This document shows, in pieces, positions 1 through 7,192 of a stretch of DNA of 11,463 bases. Within the stretch, counting starts at the first letter, position 1. Each line of letters begins with the position of its first letter. A program made the position numbers and the translations under genes. The DNA comes from Gammaproteobacteria bacterium. GTDB lineage: Bacteria; Pseudomonadota; Gammaproteobacteria; Nitrosococcales; Methylophagaceae. The DNA lies in contig QNEY01000028.1 in assembly GCA_003645385.1 (NCBI GenBank), positions 1-11,463 of the forward strand. Direction: 5' to 3'. The notes beneath the pieces are model-generated. The model saw nothing but the letters and a program-made list of their open reading frames with translations, was not told the origin of the DNA and did no database searches.

Positions 1-332
1 ATGAAAACATTGATGCCCTACCTGAACCCCTGCCAGTTAATATTTATCGTATTGTGCAAGAATGTTTAACCAATATTGCCAAACATGCTGATGCATCTCA
101 TGCCGATGTCATCATCAATTACTTACCAGAGAAAAACATTCATCTTGAGATTAGTGATAACGGTATCGCTACAGTAGATGATTTTGATAATACACTTGGC
201 GTAGGCTTGCTTGGCATTCGTGAACGCGTAATGGCCTTAGGCGGACAACTTATATTATCGCCTCGCCAATCAGGTGGCTTAACTATTAACATCACAATCC
301 CTACTCTTTCTCAGCCAGAAGGATCATCATGA
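1..332 (+). CDS. Sensor histidine kinase, C-terminal ATPase part (5' truncated by window)
   Basis: This is the C-terminal end of a membrane-linked or cytosolic sensor kinase that would autophosphorylate and pass phosphate to the response regulator encoded next. The frame is open from base 3 to the TGA at 330-332, so the gene begins outside the window; the GTG at 54 is an internal valine, not a start. Seen: an N-box of the HisKA_3/NarX-UhpB type (RIVQECLTNIAKHADAS), a G1-like box (ISDNGIA) and a G2-like segment (GVGLLGIRERVMALGGQL). The second glycine usual in the D-x-G-x-G box is alanine here. The last four bases overlap the regulator start (ATGA), typical of a coupled kinase-regulator pair. 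The sensor domain and phospho-accepting histidine are not visible, so the stimulus cannot be inferred. Confidence 0.9.
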   Translation, partial: ENIDALPEPLPVNIYRIVQECLTNIAKHADASHADVIINYLPEKNIHLEISDNGIATVDDFDNTLGVGLLGIRERVMALGGQLILSPRQSGGLTINITIPTLSQPEGSS

Positions 333-976
333 ATACCATCAAAATAATGCTTGTTGATGACCATGCCATCGTTCGAGAAGGCTATCGTTCATTGCTACAA
401 AAACAAGATAATATGACCGTCGTTGCCGATGCCAGTGATGGTGCTGAAGCCTATTTACAATATAAAGAACATCAACCTGATGTTACCGTTATGGATATTT
501 CCATGCAAGGACAAGGCGGCCTAGAAGCTATCTCACGAATAAAACAATTTGACTCAACGGCAAAGATCCTTGTTTTCAGCATGCACCAAAACCCGAGCTT
601 TGCCATACAAGCAACACGAGCAGGTGCCCTAGGTTACGTAACTAAAAGTAGTGAGCCGGAAGTATTAATTCGTGCGATTTATGATGTGCAACAAAATAAA
701 TATACTCTGAGTGCGGATATAGCTCAGGCCTTAGCCTTAGAAAAACCAGGAACAGATAGCAATGCACTAGATCAATTAACCGTACGTGAATTTGAAATTT
801 TACGTTTATTAGTTGAGGCAAAATCAACAAAAGATATTTCTGAAACACTCAATATCAGCCCTAAAACAGTCGCTAATGTCCACTACATCATCAAGAAAAA
901 ACTGGATGTGAACAATGATATTGAACTCACACATCTTGCAATTAAACTAAACATTCTCACCCCATTAGAGACTTAA
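329..976 (+). CDS. LuxR/NarL-family two-component response regulator
   Basis: A cytoplasmic DNA-binding response regulator of 215 residues, normal for the NarL/UvrY/FixJ type. The receiver domain covers about residues 4-120: acidic pocket D10-D11, phospho-acceptor D56 (VTVMDISM), switch S84 and conserved K106 (GYVTKSS). A linker leads to a GerE/LuxR helix-turn-helix at about 150-210 (LTVREFEILRLLVEAKS, then ISPKTVANVHYIIKKKL). The start at 329 has a good ribosome binding site, AAGGA at 319-323 with five bases of spacing, and overlaps the kinase stop by four bases. The upstream kinase is its likely partner. The receiver resembles UvrY/GacA-like regulators, but a cognate kinase next door argues for a NarL/UhpA-style dedicated pair. 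Target genes cannot be read from the sequence. Confidence 0.95.
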   Translation: MNTIKIMLVDDHAIVREGYRSLLQKQDNMTVVADASDGAEAYLQYKEHQPDVTVMDISMQGQGGLEAISRIKQFDSTAKILVFSMHQNPSFAIQATRAGALGYVTKSSEPEVLIRAIYDVQQNKYTLSADIAQALALEKPGTDSNALDQLTVREFEILRLLVEAKSTKDISETLNISPKTVANVHYIIKKKLDVNNDIELTHLAIKLNILTPLET

Positions 977-1057
977 GCAGAAAACTAACCTTGTTCATTG
1001 CTGAATAAAATAGACTCTGTCAAACTTGTTTCTGATCAATATGTAAAGGATAATCCT

Positions 1058-1294
1058 ATGAAAACAATGACCTGTAAACAATTAGGCGGTGCATGCAACA
1101 AAGAGTTCCACGCCAACACTTTTGCAGAAATAGCAGAACTTAGTAAAGCTCATGGCATGGAGATGTTTCAACAACAAGATAAAAATCATCTCGAAGCGAT
1201 GACTAAAATCCAAGCACTTATGCAAAAGCCAGAAGCTATGGCTGAATGGTTTGAAAGTAAGAAAAAGGAATTTGAAGCATTAGCTGATGATTAA
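1058..1294 (+). CDS. Small DUF1059-like protein
   Basis: A 78-residue hydrophilic protein with no signal peptide or membrane segment. The start at 1058 is preferred because AAAGGA at 1045-1050 lies seven bases upstream and the product then begins MKTMTCKQLGG, as in DUF1059-type small proteins. An in-frame TTG at 998 would add 20 residues and has no comparable ribosome site. Two cysteines (C6 and C13) sit in the N-terminal segment, followed by a stretch reading FAEIAELSKAHG, then a charged, probably helical tail rich in Glu, Lys and Met. The function of the family is not established. It lies 81 bases after the response regulator on the same strand and may be co-transcribed with it or be its target. 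Family assignment is by recognition of the N-terminal pattern and is moderately sure. Confidence 0.75.
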   Translation: MKTMTCKQLGGACNKEFHANTFAEIAELSKAHGMEMFQQQDKNHLEAMTKIQALMQKPEAMAEWFESKKKEFEALADD

Positions 1295-1311
1295 TAATAA
1301 TGAACCTGAAT

Positions 1312-2610
1312 CTAACTACTTTCAGCTAATCGCTCAATAATTTTACCAATAGCACCTGTCAGTACGCTTAAGTCATCCCTATTTACTATATAAGGGGGCA
1401 TGATATAAATCAGGTTTCTAAATGGTCTAATCCACACACCCTGGTCAACGATAAATTTTGGTAACCAGTCCATTTGTTCATCTACAGGATGATGTAGCTC
1501 AACTACACCAATAGCACCTTTCACCCTAACATCTTTCACCAGTGTTATTGACTGGTATGGCATTAATTCATTGACAAGCTGCTTCTCAATCGTCTCAACC
1601 TGCTGCTGCCAATTTGATTCTAACAATATATCTAGACTTTCACAGGCCACACGACAAGCTAAGGGATTGCCCATAAAGGTTGGACCATGCATCAAAACAC
1701 CACTTCCATCTGCAGAAATACCCTCAACTACTTTGTCATTACATAAGGTGGCAGCCAAGGTCATATAACCACCCGTTAATGCTTTCCCTACGCACAAAAC
1801 ATCTGGGGAAATATCAGCTTGTTCATAAGCAAACAAGCTGCCTGTTCGACCAAATCCTGTAGCGATTTCATCAAGAATAAGTAATACATTATGTTGATCA
1901 CATAAGGCACGTACTTGGCGTAAATATTCAGGGCAATAAAAACGCATACCGCCTGCGCCCTGCACTAAAGGCTCTAAGATGACGGCAGCTATTTCATCAT
2001 TATGATCAGAGATTAACTGTTTAAACTCAGCAATATCACTCTCTTGCCAATCTTCATCACTCTGACAAGTAGGGGCTGGTGCAAATAAGTGTTTTGGCAA
2101 TACATGTTCAAACATACTATGCATACCATTTTCAGGATCACATACTGCCATTGCCCCGAAAGTATCACCATGGTAGCCATTACGAACTGTTAATAAACGT
2201 TGTTTGTTTGGTTCACCTTGAGCAAACCAATATTGAATTGCCATTTTGATAGCCACTTCAACAGCAATCGAACCTGAGTCAGAGAAAAATACTTTTTGTA
2301 GCGGTTCAGCAGTCATATTAACTAACTTACGTGCTAACTCTACTGCTGGAGGATGGGTCAAACCACCAAACATGACATGTGAGATCTGATCAATTTGTAG
2401 TTTTGCAGCCTCATTTAATCGAGGATGATTATAACCATGAATTGTTGACCACCATGACGACATACCATCAATAATTTCACGACCATCTTTCAGTGTTAGA
2501 CGAACACCCTTTGCTGATACTACTTCATGAATAGGTGAAGGTTTAGCTATACTGCTGTATGGATGCCATATATGTTTGGCATCAAAGCTTAGATTATTTA
2601 ATTCTTGCAT
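1312..2610 (-). CDS. bioA: Adenosylmethionine-8-amino-7-oxononanoate aminotransferase (BioA)
   Basis: A PLP-dependent class III aminotransferase that converts 8-amino-7-oxononanoate to 7,8-diaminononanoate with S-adenosylmethionine as amino donor, the antepenultimate step of biotin synthesis in the cytoplasm. Length 432 residues is close to the 429 of E. coli BioA. Seen: HIWHPYSS near the N-terminus, the substrate-site tryptophans in GMSSWWSTIHGYNHP (W53-W54), Y146 in RNGYHGDT, the PLP-ring aspartate D247 in ILDEIATGFGRTG and the Schiff-base lysine K276 in VGKALTGGY. The WW pair and GYHGDTFGAM block favour BioA over other class III transaminases. No other bio gene is in the window, so it is separated from bioBFCD. 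It converges with the DUF1059 gene (17-base gap) and diverges from the GCS2-like gene. No Shine-Dalgarno is seen before the ATG. Confidence 0.97.
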   Translation of the reverse strand: MQELNNLSFDAKHIWHPYSSIAKPSPIHEVVSAKGVRLTLKDGREIIDGMSSWWSTIHGYNHPRLNEAAKLQIDQISHVMFGGLTHPPAVELARKLVNMTAEPLQKVFFSDSGSIAVEVAIKMAIQYWFAQGEPNKQRLLTVRNGYHGDTFGAMAVCDPENGMHSMFEHVLPKHLFAPAPTCQSDEDWQESDIAEFKQLISDHNDEIAAVILEPLVQGAGGMRFYCPEYLRQVRALCDQHNVLLILDEIATGFGRTGSLFAYEQADISPDVLCVGKALTGGYMTLAATLCNDKVVEGISADGSGVLMHGPTFMGNPLACRVACESLDILLESNWQQQVETIEKQLVNELMPYQSITLVKDVRVKGAIGVVELHHPVDEQMDWLPKFIVDQGVWIRPFRNLIYIMPPYIVNRDDLSVLTGAIGKIIERLAESS

Positions 2611-2614
2611 GGCA

Positions 2615-2625
2615 AGATCATAACA
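2615..2625 (-). promoter_or_regulatory. Candidate extended -10 promoter of bioA (leaderless)
   Basis: On the minus strand the sequence TGTTATGATCT contains an extended -10 (TG-n-TATGAT, 2625 to 2617). Six bases separate the -10 from the bioA ATG, so transcription would start at or next to the A of the start codon. No good -35 lies 16-18 bases upstream, which an extended -10 can tolerate. The same 11 bases stand before queA. This is motif-based only. Confidence 0.4.
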
Positions 2626-2691
2626 GCACCAGAACTGTTTTTGACCTCAATCATCAATCTAGCTTATTTATTTTTTCTGATACCGGCTCTG

Positions 2692-2700
2692 TGCTATAAC
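2692..2700 (+). promoter_or_regulatory. Candidate extended -10 promoter of the GCS2-like gene
   Basis: TGCTATAAC fits an extended -10 (TG-n-TATAAC). The expected start of transcription is near 2707, ten bases before the ATG at 2717 and 31 before the second in-frame ATG at 2738. The -35 region (about 2672-2677) is only a T-run. A second, weaker option is TTGACC at 2641-2646 with TTATTT at 2664-2669, 17 bases apart. Confidence 0.4.
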
Positions 2701-2716
2701 TAAACTTATACGATTA

Positions 2717-4174
2717 ATGTTCACGGATAGTAATGTTATGGGCCAAGAAATCTCACAATCACAATTTGATCAGGATGATTTTGAGCATTTTCATAAAAAA
2801 CTGGCGATTGAAACGCAGTTACTCCATCAATTATTTGAACAAAAAGCATTATCAAATACTGAGCTTATTGCAGGCCTTGAACTTGAAGCATGGTTAGTCA
2901 ATGAAAACATGCGACCGGCTCCTATCAATGAACACTATCTAAAGTCACTAAATAATCCACTGGCTAGTGCTGAGCTGGCAAAATTTAATATTGAGCTTAA
3001 TACTAACCCGATACCTTTGTCAGACACTATTTTTAGCCAACTACACAAGCAACTGCAATCGACTTGGCAACATGCTGCTAAACATGCCGAAAGATATGAC
3101 AGTGCTTTGTTAATGATCGGTACATTACCGACTCTAAAACCCAGTGATCTTAATGTCAGCAATATGTCAGATCTTAATCGTTACCGTGCATTGAATGAAC
3201 AAATTCTATCTGCACGAGATGGCCCTGTTCACCTTGATATAACGGGTGATGAACACTTAAAACTAGATCATCAAGATATCATGCTCGAGTCGGCAACCAC
3301 CTCATTACAACTTCATACCAAAGTTCCATTAGATATTGCCCATCATTTTTATAATGCATCACTGATTGCTTCTTCTGCCATCGTTGCCATTAGTGCCAAT
3401 TCTCCTTATTTATTTGGCAAAAATCTCTGGCATGAATCACGCATTCCTTTATTTGAACAAGCTGTTGAAATCGGTGGCTATAATGGTGCTGCACATGGCC
3501 CTGTTAAACGTGTGAGTTTTGGTACTGACTATGCCCGAAAATCCATAATGGAATGTTTCCAGGAAAACCTAGATCATTTTCCAGTTTTATTACCTGTTGA
3601 CCTAGCTAATGCATCTGATTCATTTGACTATCTTAGACTACATAATGGAACAATATGGCGCTGGAATAGACCGCTGGTTGGTTTTGAACAAGATGGTACA
3701 GCTCATATTCGAATTGAACACCGAACACCTGCTGCAGGCCCTAGCATTATAGATATTGTTGCCAATTCAGCATTTTACTTTGGATTAGCAAAAAACCTCT
3801 GTGATCATATTATCGAGCATGGACTACCTCTACAATTTACCCAAGCAAGAGATAATTTCTATCAGGCAGCACGGCATGGTTTGAATAGTCACGTCACCTG
3901 GTTTGATGGTAATCATCATCGACTGCATCACCTTTTGACAACTGAATTGATACCACGAGCTATATCAGGTTTAGAATCCTGTGGGATTTCAACTACCGAT
4001 AGTCAGCTTTATATGGATATCATCCGACATCGTGCAGAAACCAAACAAACTGGCAGTGAATGGCAGCGTCAATTTATGCAGCAAGCTCAACCTGATAACT
4101 TTGCTGATTTAACTCGACAGTATCTTATTAATCAACATCAAAATAAACCAGTAAGTGAATGGACAATAAATTGA
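2717..4174 (+). CDS. Glutamate-cysteine ligase homologue of the GCS2 type
   Basis: A 485-residue cytoplasmic protein that looks like a carboxylate-amine ligase of the GCS2 fold, the group that includes plant/alpha-proteobacterial glutamate-cysteine ligase and YbdK-like enzymes. These join a glutamate carboxylate to an amine using ATP. Seen: an ELE metal/nucleotide motif (GLELEAWLV, residues 53-61), an acidic/Asn strand (FNIELNTNPIP, 90-100), ARDGPVHLDITG (166-177), SLQLHTKVP (196-204) and a basic motif IRIEHRTPAAGPS (331-343). The ATG at 2717 has no ribosome site; an in-frame ATG at 2738 (M8) has a weak GGAT nine bases upstream and may be the true start. The stop overlaps the next gene by 16 bases, implying a joint function with that zinc hydrolase. 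Whether the amine acceptor is cysteine is not shown, so a classic glutathione role is unproven. Confidence 0.75.
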   Translation: MFTDSNVMGQEISQSQFDQDDFEHFHKKLAIETQLLHQLFEQKALSNTELIAGLELEAWLVNENMRPAPINEHYLKSLNNPLASAELAKFNIELNTNPIPLSDTIFSQLHKQLQSTWQHAAKHAERYDSALLMIGTLPTLKPSDLNVSNMSDLNRYRALNEQILSARDGPVHLDITGDEHLKLDHQDIMLESATTSLQLHTKVPLDIAHHFYNASLIASSAIVAISANSPYLFGKNLWHESRIPLFEQAVEIGGYNGAAHGPVKRVSFGTDYARKSIMECFQENLDHFPVLLPVDLANASDSFDYLRLHNGTIWRWNRPLVGFEQDGTAHIRIEHRTPAAGPSIIDIVANSAFYFGLAKNLCDHIIEHGLPLQFTQARDNFYQAARHGLNSHVTWFDGNHHRLHHLLTTELIPRAISGLESCGISTTDSQLYMDIIRHRAETKQTGSEWQRQFMQQAQPDNFADLTRQYLINQHQNKPVSEWTIN

Positions 4175-5187
4175 ACTCACTAAACCTTCAACAACTCGAC
4201 TACATACCAGAAGGACTTCTAGATGCATCGCCAGAGTCATTGCATAAGCTCTTATCAGAGCCAACCCTAATTCATTTGTCTGGCAAACATAAAGAACCCT
4301 TATTTGTATCTATTTTATTACATGGTAATGAACCCACAGGTTTTTTAGCAATTCAACTACTACTAAAAAAATATCAAAATCGATCTTTGCCTCGCTCACT
4401 TTCGATCTTTTTTGGAAATACCCTTGCAGCCAGCAAAGGTTTAAGAAGATTAGATGATCAACCTGATTTCAATCGAATTTGGCCAGGCACTCCTTTTCCT
4501 ACTAGCCCAGAAACGGAGATGGCAACAACGATTGTTGAGATCATGCAAAATAAGAATCTCTTTGCCAGTATTGATATTCATAACAATACTGGGCTGAACC
4601 CACACTATGGCTGTATCAATAAACTCGAACCACAGTTTCTACAACTTGCTACGCTGTTTGCCCGCTTTGTGATCTATTTTAATAATCCCAAAGGAGTGCA
4701 ATCCGCAGCTTTTGCAGAAATTTGCCCAGCAATCACTTTAGAGTGTGGCCGTCCTGATCAACAGTTTGGTGTTGTACATGCCTTGGAGTTTGTTGACAGT
4801 TGCTTAAATTTAACAGAATTACCCAATCATCCTGTTCATCAACAGGATATTGATCTATTTCATACAGTTGCTCAAGTGTGTATCAAAGACGAAATTGATT
4901 TTAGTTTTCACGATGAAAATACGGCACTACTACTCAGTGAAGATATTGAACAACTAAATTTTACAGAAATAGCAACCGGAACGATGCTAGGCCAGCTTAA
5001 TAATACTAAACAACTACCAGTCGTTGCTAAAGATGAAGATGGTAACGATGTTAGTGAACAGTTCTTTGTCATTGATCATGACAATTTGACCATTAAACGG
5101 CCTACGATGCCTTCAATGTTGACCTTGGATGAAAAAGTTATCCGACAGGACTGTCTATGTTATCTGATGGAGAGAATACACCTCTAG
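4159..5187 (+). CDS. AstE/aspartoacylase-family zinc hydrolase (M14-like)
   Basis: A 342-residue cytoplasmic metallo-hydrolase of the succinylglutamate desuccinylase/aspartoacylase family, which cleaves N-acyl amino acids or gamma-linked conjugates with one zinc ion. Seen: the first zinc pair in LLHGNEPTGF (H55 and E58), the second zinc histidine in SIDIHNNTG (H141), the segment GLRRLDDQPDFNRIWPG carrying substrate-binding Arg/Asn residues, and a catalytic glutamate in ITLECGRP (E195). Length is near that of AstE (about 320) with a C-terminal beta extension to residue 342. No ast operon genes are nearby, so it is probably not AstE of arginine catabolism. The 16-base overlap with the GCS2-like ligase suggests both act on the same conjugate. 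It converges with iscA, 25 bases away, and no clear terminator hairpin is visible between them. Confidence 0.85.
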   Translation: MDNKLNSLNLQQLDYIPEGLLDASPESLHKLLSEPTLIHLSGKHKEPLFVSILLHGNEPTGFLAIQLLLKKYQNRSLPRSLSIFFGNTLAASKGLRRLDDQPDFNRIWPGTPFPTSPETEMATTIVEIMQNKNLFASIDIHNNTGLNPHYGCINKLEPQFLQLATLFARFVIYFNNPKGVQSAAFAEICPAITLECGRPDQQFGVVHALEFVDSCLNLTELPNHPVHQQDIDLFHTVAQVCIKDEIDFSFHDENTALLLSEDIEQLNFTEIATGTMLGQLNNTKQLPVVAKDEDGNDVSEQFFVIDHDNLTIKRPTMPSMLTLDEKVIRQDCLCYLMERIHL

Positions 5188-5212
5188 ATCATTGGCAAAG
5201 ACTTCACAGATT

Positions 5213-5539
5213 TTATTTGGTCACACTAAAGCTTTCACCACAACCACAAGCTGAAACCACATTTGGGTTATTAAACTTAAAACTTTGATTCAATCCCTGT
5301 TTCACAAAGTCCAGTTCCATACCATCTAATAGAGGCATACTTGACTCGGCAACAACAATTTTAACCCCATCTTGTTCTATCACTACATCATTATCTGATG
5401 CAGTTTCAGCAAAATCTAGAGCATAGCTATATCCTGAACAACCACTTTCTGTCACACCTATACGCAAACCAATGCCTGACCCACGTTTTGCAACCATTTC
5501 GCTTACTCGATTTACTGCAGATCCAGTTAATTTAATCAT
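5213..5539 (-). CDS. iscA: A-type iron-sulfur carrier protein IscA
   Basis: A 108-residue A-type carrier of the HesB/IscA family that binds iron or a [2Fe-2S]/[4Fe-4S] cluster and passes it to target proteins in the cytoplasm. All three ligand cysteines are present: C34 in ESGCSGYSYALDF and C98/C100 in the C-terminal SACGCGESF signature. Length matches IscA (107 in E. coli). It starts three bases after the stop of the cysteine desulfurase, with AGG inside that gene's stop region serving as ribosome site, so the two are co-transcribed from the iscR promoter. The location argues for IscA rather than ErpA or SufA, although sequence alone separates these poorly. The usual neighbours iscU, hscB, hscA and fdx do not appear; this is the last gene before the convergent hydrolase. 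Confidence 0.92.
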   Translation of the reverse strand: MIKLTGSAVNRVSEMVAKRGSGIGLRIGVTESGCSGYSYALDFAETASDNDVVIEQDGVKIVVAESSMPLLDGMELDFVKQGLNQSFKFNNPNVVSACGCGESFSVTK

Positions 5540-5542
5540 TTG

Positions 5543-6685
5543 TTACCTATTCATTAAATGTTTAAAACGATCAACTTCTTTAGTTAATATGACCACTAAT
5601 TGTTCAATTTGTTCAAGTGTATTGTATTGTGACACACTCACCCGAATTGCTCCCAACGCAGTTACATCATCAATACCCATTGCTGTTAATACATGACTTG
5701 GGGTTTGCTGGCCTGTGCCACAAGCTGAACCACTCGATACGGCAATACCTTGTCGGTCAAGAGTCATCAATAAGGTTTCAGCATCAAAACCCTGAACTGA
5801 AAAAAATACCGTATTAGCCAAACGATTCGCTTCCTTAGCAAATATTGTCACTTCTGGTAAGCTCTGTAATCTGACTTCAAGTAAATCACGTAATCGTCGA
5901 CAATGGCGTTGGTAGCGTTCCAGATTTTGGACTGCCGATTGTGCAGCAGCTCCGAATCCAACAATAGCAGGGACATTTTCAGTACCACTACGCAAACCAT
6001 TTTCCTGACCACCACCAACAATAAATGCTGGACAATCAAAATCATGACTAACAATCAATGCACCAATTCCTTTCGGACCACCAAATTTATGGGCAGATAA
6101 ACTCATTGACTGTACACCAACAGCATTAAAATTAATTTCAAGCTTACCGGCAGCTTGTACAGCATCACAATGAAATGGGATCTGTTTTTTGCGTGTAATT
6201 CTGGATAATGACTTAATATCCTGAATCAATCCTGTTTCATTATTCGCCCACATTACCGACACCAATCGTGTTTTATTCGTCAGTACAGCGGACAAAGCAT
6301 CTTCATTCACTCGACCACTTTTATCAACAGCTAAATGAGTAACATCAAATCCATATTCAGTTAATCGAGCAGCCGGTTCCAATATTGACGGATGTTCAAT
6401 GGGACTGATAATTACATCACCACCAGAATATAGTTGTGACACACTTGCCAGTACCTGATTATTAGCTTCGGTACCACCACTGGTAAAAATAACTTGTGAT
6501 GGATGGACCTTGACCAGCTCTGCAACCTGTTGGCGAGCCTGATCTAGTGCGGTTAGAGCAAAACGGCCAAAGCGATGACTACTGGATGGATTACCTTGCT
6601 GTTGCTGCAGATAGGGCAACATAGCATCAAGCACACCATCTGCCAGACCTGTGCCAGCATTGTTGTCCAGATAACTAAATTCCAT
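5543..6685 (-). CDS. Cysteine desulfurase, NifS/IscS family
   Basis: A PLP enzyme of 380 residues that removes sulfur from cysteine as a protein-bound persulfide for Fe-S cluster (and possibly tRNA thiolation) synthesis. Numbering from the ATG at 6685: catalytic H98 (SPIEHPS), PLP aspartate D174 (HCDAVQAAGK), Schiff-base lysine K200 (LSAHKFGGPKGIG) and persulfide C322 on a long loop (SSGSACGTGQQTPSHVL), the class I type. A TTG at 6688 gives one more residue but the ATG is the better start; it overlaps the iscR stop by 11 bases, so translation is coupled. Two features depart from canonical IscS (404 residues): the shorter length, lacking the IscS C-terminal tail, and DNNAGTG where DNNATTP is usual. 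It may therefore be a NifS/IscS2-like paralogue rather than the housekeeping IscS. Confidence 0.93.
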   Translation of the reverse strand: MEFSYLDNNAGTGLADGVLDAMLPYLQQQQGNPSSSHRFGRFALTALDQARQQVAELVKVHPSQVIFTSGGTEANNQVLASVSQLYSGGDVIISPIEHPSILEPAARLTEYGFDVTHLAVDKSGRVNEDALSAVLTNKTRLVSVMWANNETGLIQDIKSLSRITRKKQIPFHCDAVQAAGKLEINFNAVGVQSMSLSAHKFGGPKGIGALIVSHDFDCPAFIVGGGQENGLRSGTENVPAIVGFGAAAQSAVQNLERYQRHCRRLRDLLEVRLQSLPEVTIFAKEANRLANTVFFSVQGFDAETLLMTLDRQGIAVSSGSACGTGQQTPSHVLTAMGIDDVTALGAIRVSVSQYNTLEQIEQLVVILTKEVDRFKHLMNR

Positions 6686-7127
6686 CAAACTTTATGACTG
6701 TGTCCTTGTCACCACTTTTCGTGCTTTGATAGTTTCTAACGACGTAGCCTAAGGTAATTCCAGCCAGATAATTTTGTATTTGTTCACTCAAACTTGTCCA
6801 AAGTTCATGACTTAAACACGGTTCACCATCATGGCAATTTGCCTTACCTTCACATGCTGTATTATCAATTTTTTCATCGACAGCAGTAATAACATCCAAT
6901 ACAGTAATCTCTTCAGCAGACCGGCTTAATTGATAGCCACCACCTGGTCCACGTGTACTACTTACCAAGCCTTGCTTACGTAATCGAGAAAATAACTGCT
7001 CCAAATAGGACAGTGAAATACATTGGCGATCAGATATATCAGCTAGTGTAATTGCTCCCAAACCATAGTTCAGACTCAAATCCAGCATAGCTGTAACAGC
7101 ATAGCGACCTTTTGTTGTTAAGCGCAT
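6675..7127 (-). CDS. iscR: Fe-S cluster-sensing transcriptional regulator IscR (Rrf2 family)
   Basis: A 150-residue Rrf2-family winged-helix repressor that senses Fe-S status by holding a [2Fe-2S] cluster. The N-terminal DNA-binding part reads MRLTTKGRYAVTAMLDL, with the recognition helix around residues 38-51 and wing RGPGGGYQLSR (59-69). The ligand set C92, C98, C104 and H107 matches the positions known from E. coli IscR exactly, so cluster binding is very likely and this is IscR rather than another Rrf2 protein. The C-terminus is somewhat shorter than the E. coli protein (162). The ATG at 7125-7127 is preceded by a modest GGGT about eight bases upstream; an ATG at 7138-7140 is out of frame. 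It heads the iscR-desulfurase-iscA operon and has a matching operator in its own promoter, so autorepression is expected. Confidence 0.96.
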   Translation of the reverse strand: MRLTTKGRYAVTAMLDLSLNYGLGAITLADISDRQCISLSYLEQLFSRLRKQGLVSSTRGPGGGYQLSRSAEEITVLDVITAVDEKIDNTACEGKANCHDGEPCLSHELWTSLSEQIQNYLAGITLGYVVRNYQSTKSGDKDTVIKFDGI

Positions 7128-7159
7128 TCTGAATACCCATTGTTTTTTTAATGGAATTG

Positions 7160-7188
7160 ATTCTCACATACCCTAGTATTTTAGTCAA
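7160..7188 (-). promoter_or_regulatory. Sigma-70 promoter of iscR
   Basis: On the minus strand, -35 TTGACT (7188 to 7183) is followed after 17 bases by GAGAAT (7165 to 7160), with TG one base upstream of the -10 giving extended -10 character. Transcription should start near 7153, leaving a leader of about 26 bases before the iscR ATG. The -35 lies inside the IscR operator. Confidence 0.65.
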
Positions 7189-7192
7189 CTTC
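7168..7192 (-). promoter_or_regulatory. IscR type 1 operator
   Basis: Read on the minus strand from 7192 to 7168, the site has the left half AAGTTGACT, a central AAAAT and the right half ACTAGGGTAT. Against the published IscR type 1 consensus (ATASYYGACTR-www-YAGTCRRSTAT) 21 of 25 positions agree; mismatches are the first two bases and two in the right half-site. It overlaps the -35 hexamer of iscR, which is where holo-IscR would block RNA polymerase. It also touches the base next to the cysE stop codon. Confidence 0.7.

Noticed and set aside
998..1057. TTG start 20 codons upstream of the DUF1059-like gene
   Set aside because: There is no ribosome site before it, whereas AAAGGA precedes the ATG at 1058 and the family-like N-terminus begins there.
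2611..2716. A BirA-type biotin operator or a riboswitch between bioA and the GCS2-like gene
   Set aside because: Only a 5-base inverted repeat (AACAG/CTGTT, 2622-2639) was found, too short to call, and the gap is too small for a known riboswitch fold.
5188..5212. A bidirectional terminator between the zinc hydrolase and iscA genes
   Set aside because: The 25-base gap shows no stem with a T-run on either strand.
5472..6100. Open frames on the + strand opposite iscA and the cysteine desulfurase
   Set aside because: They lie inside two genes with complete family motifs, show no recognisable domain or ribosome site, and have low-complexity Ser/Thr/Cys-rich products typical of antisense shadows.
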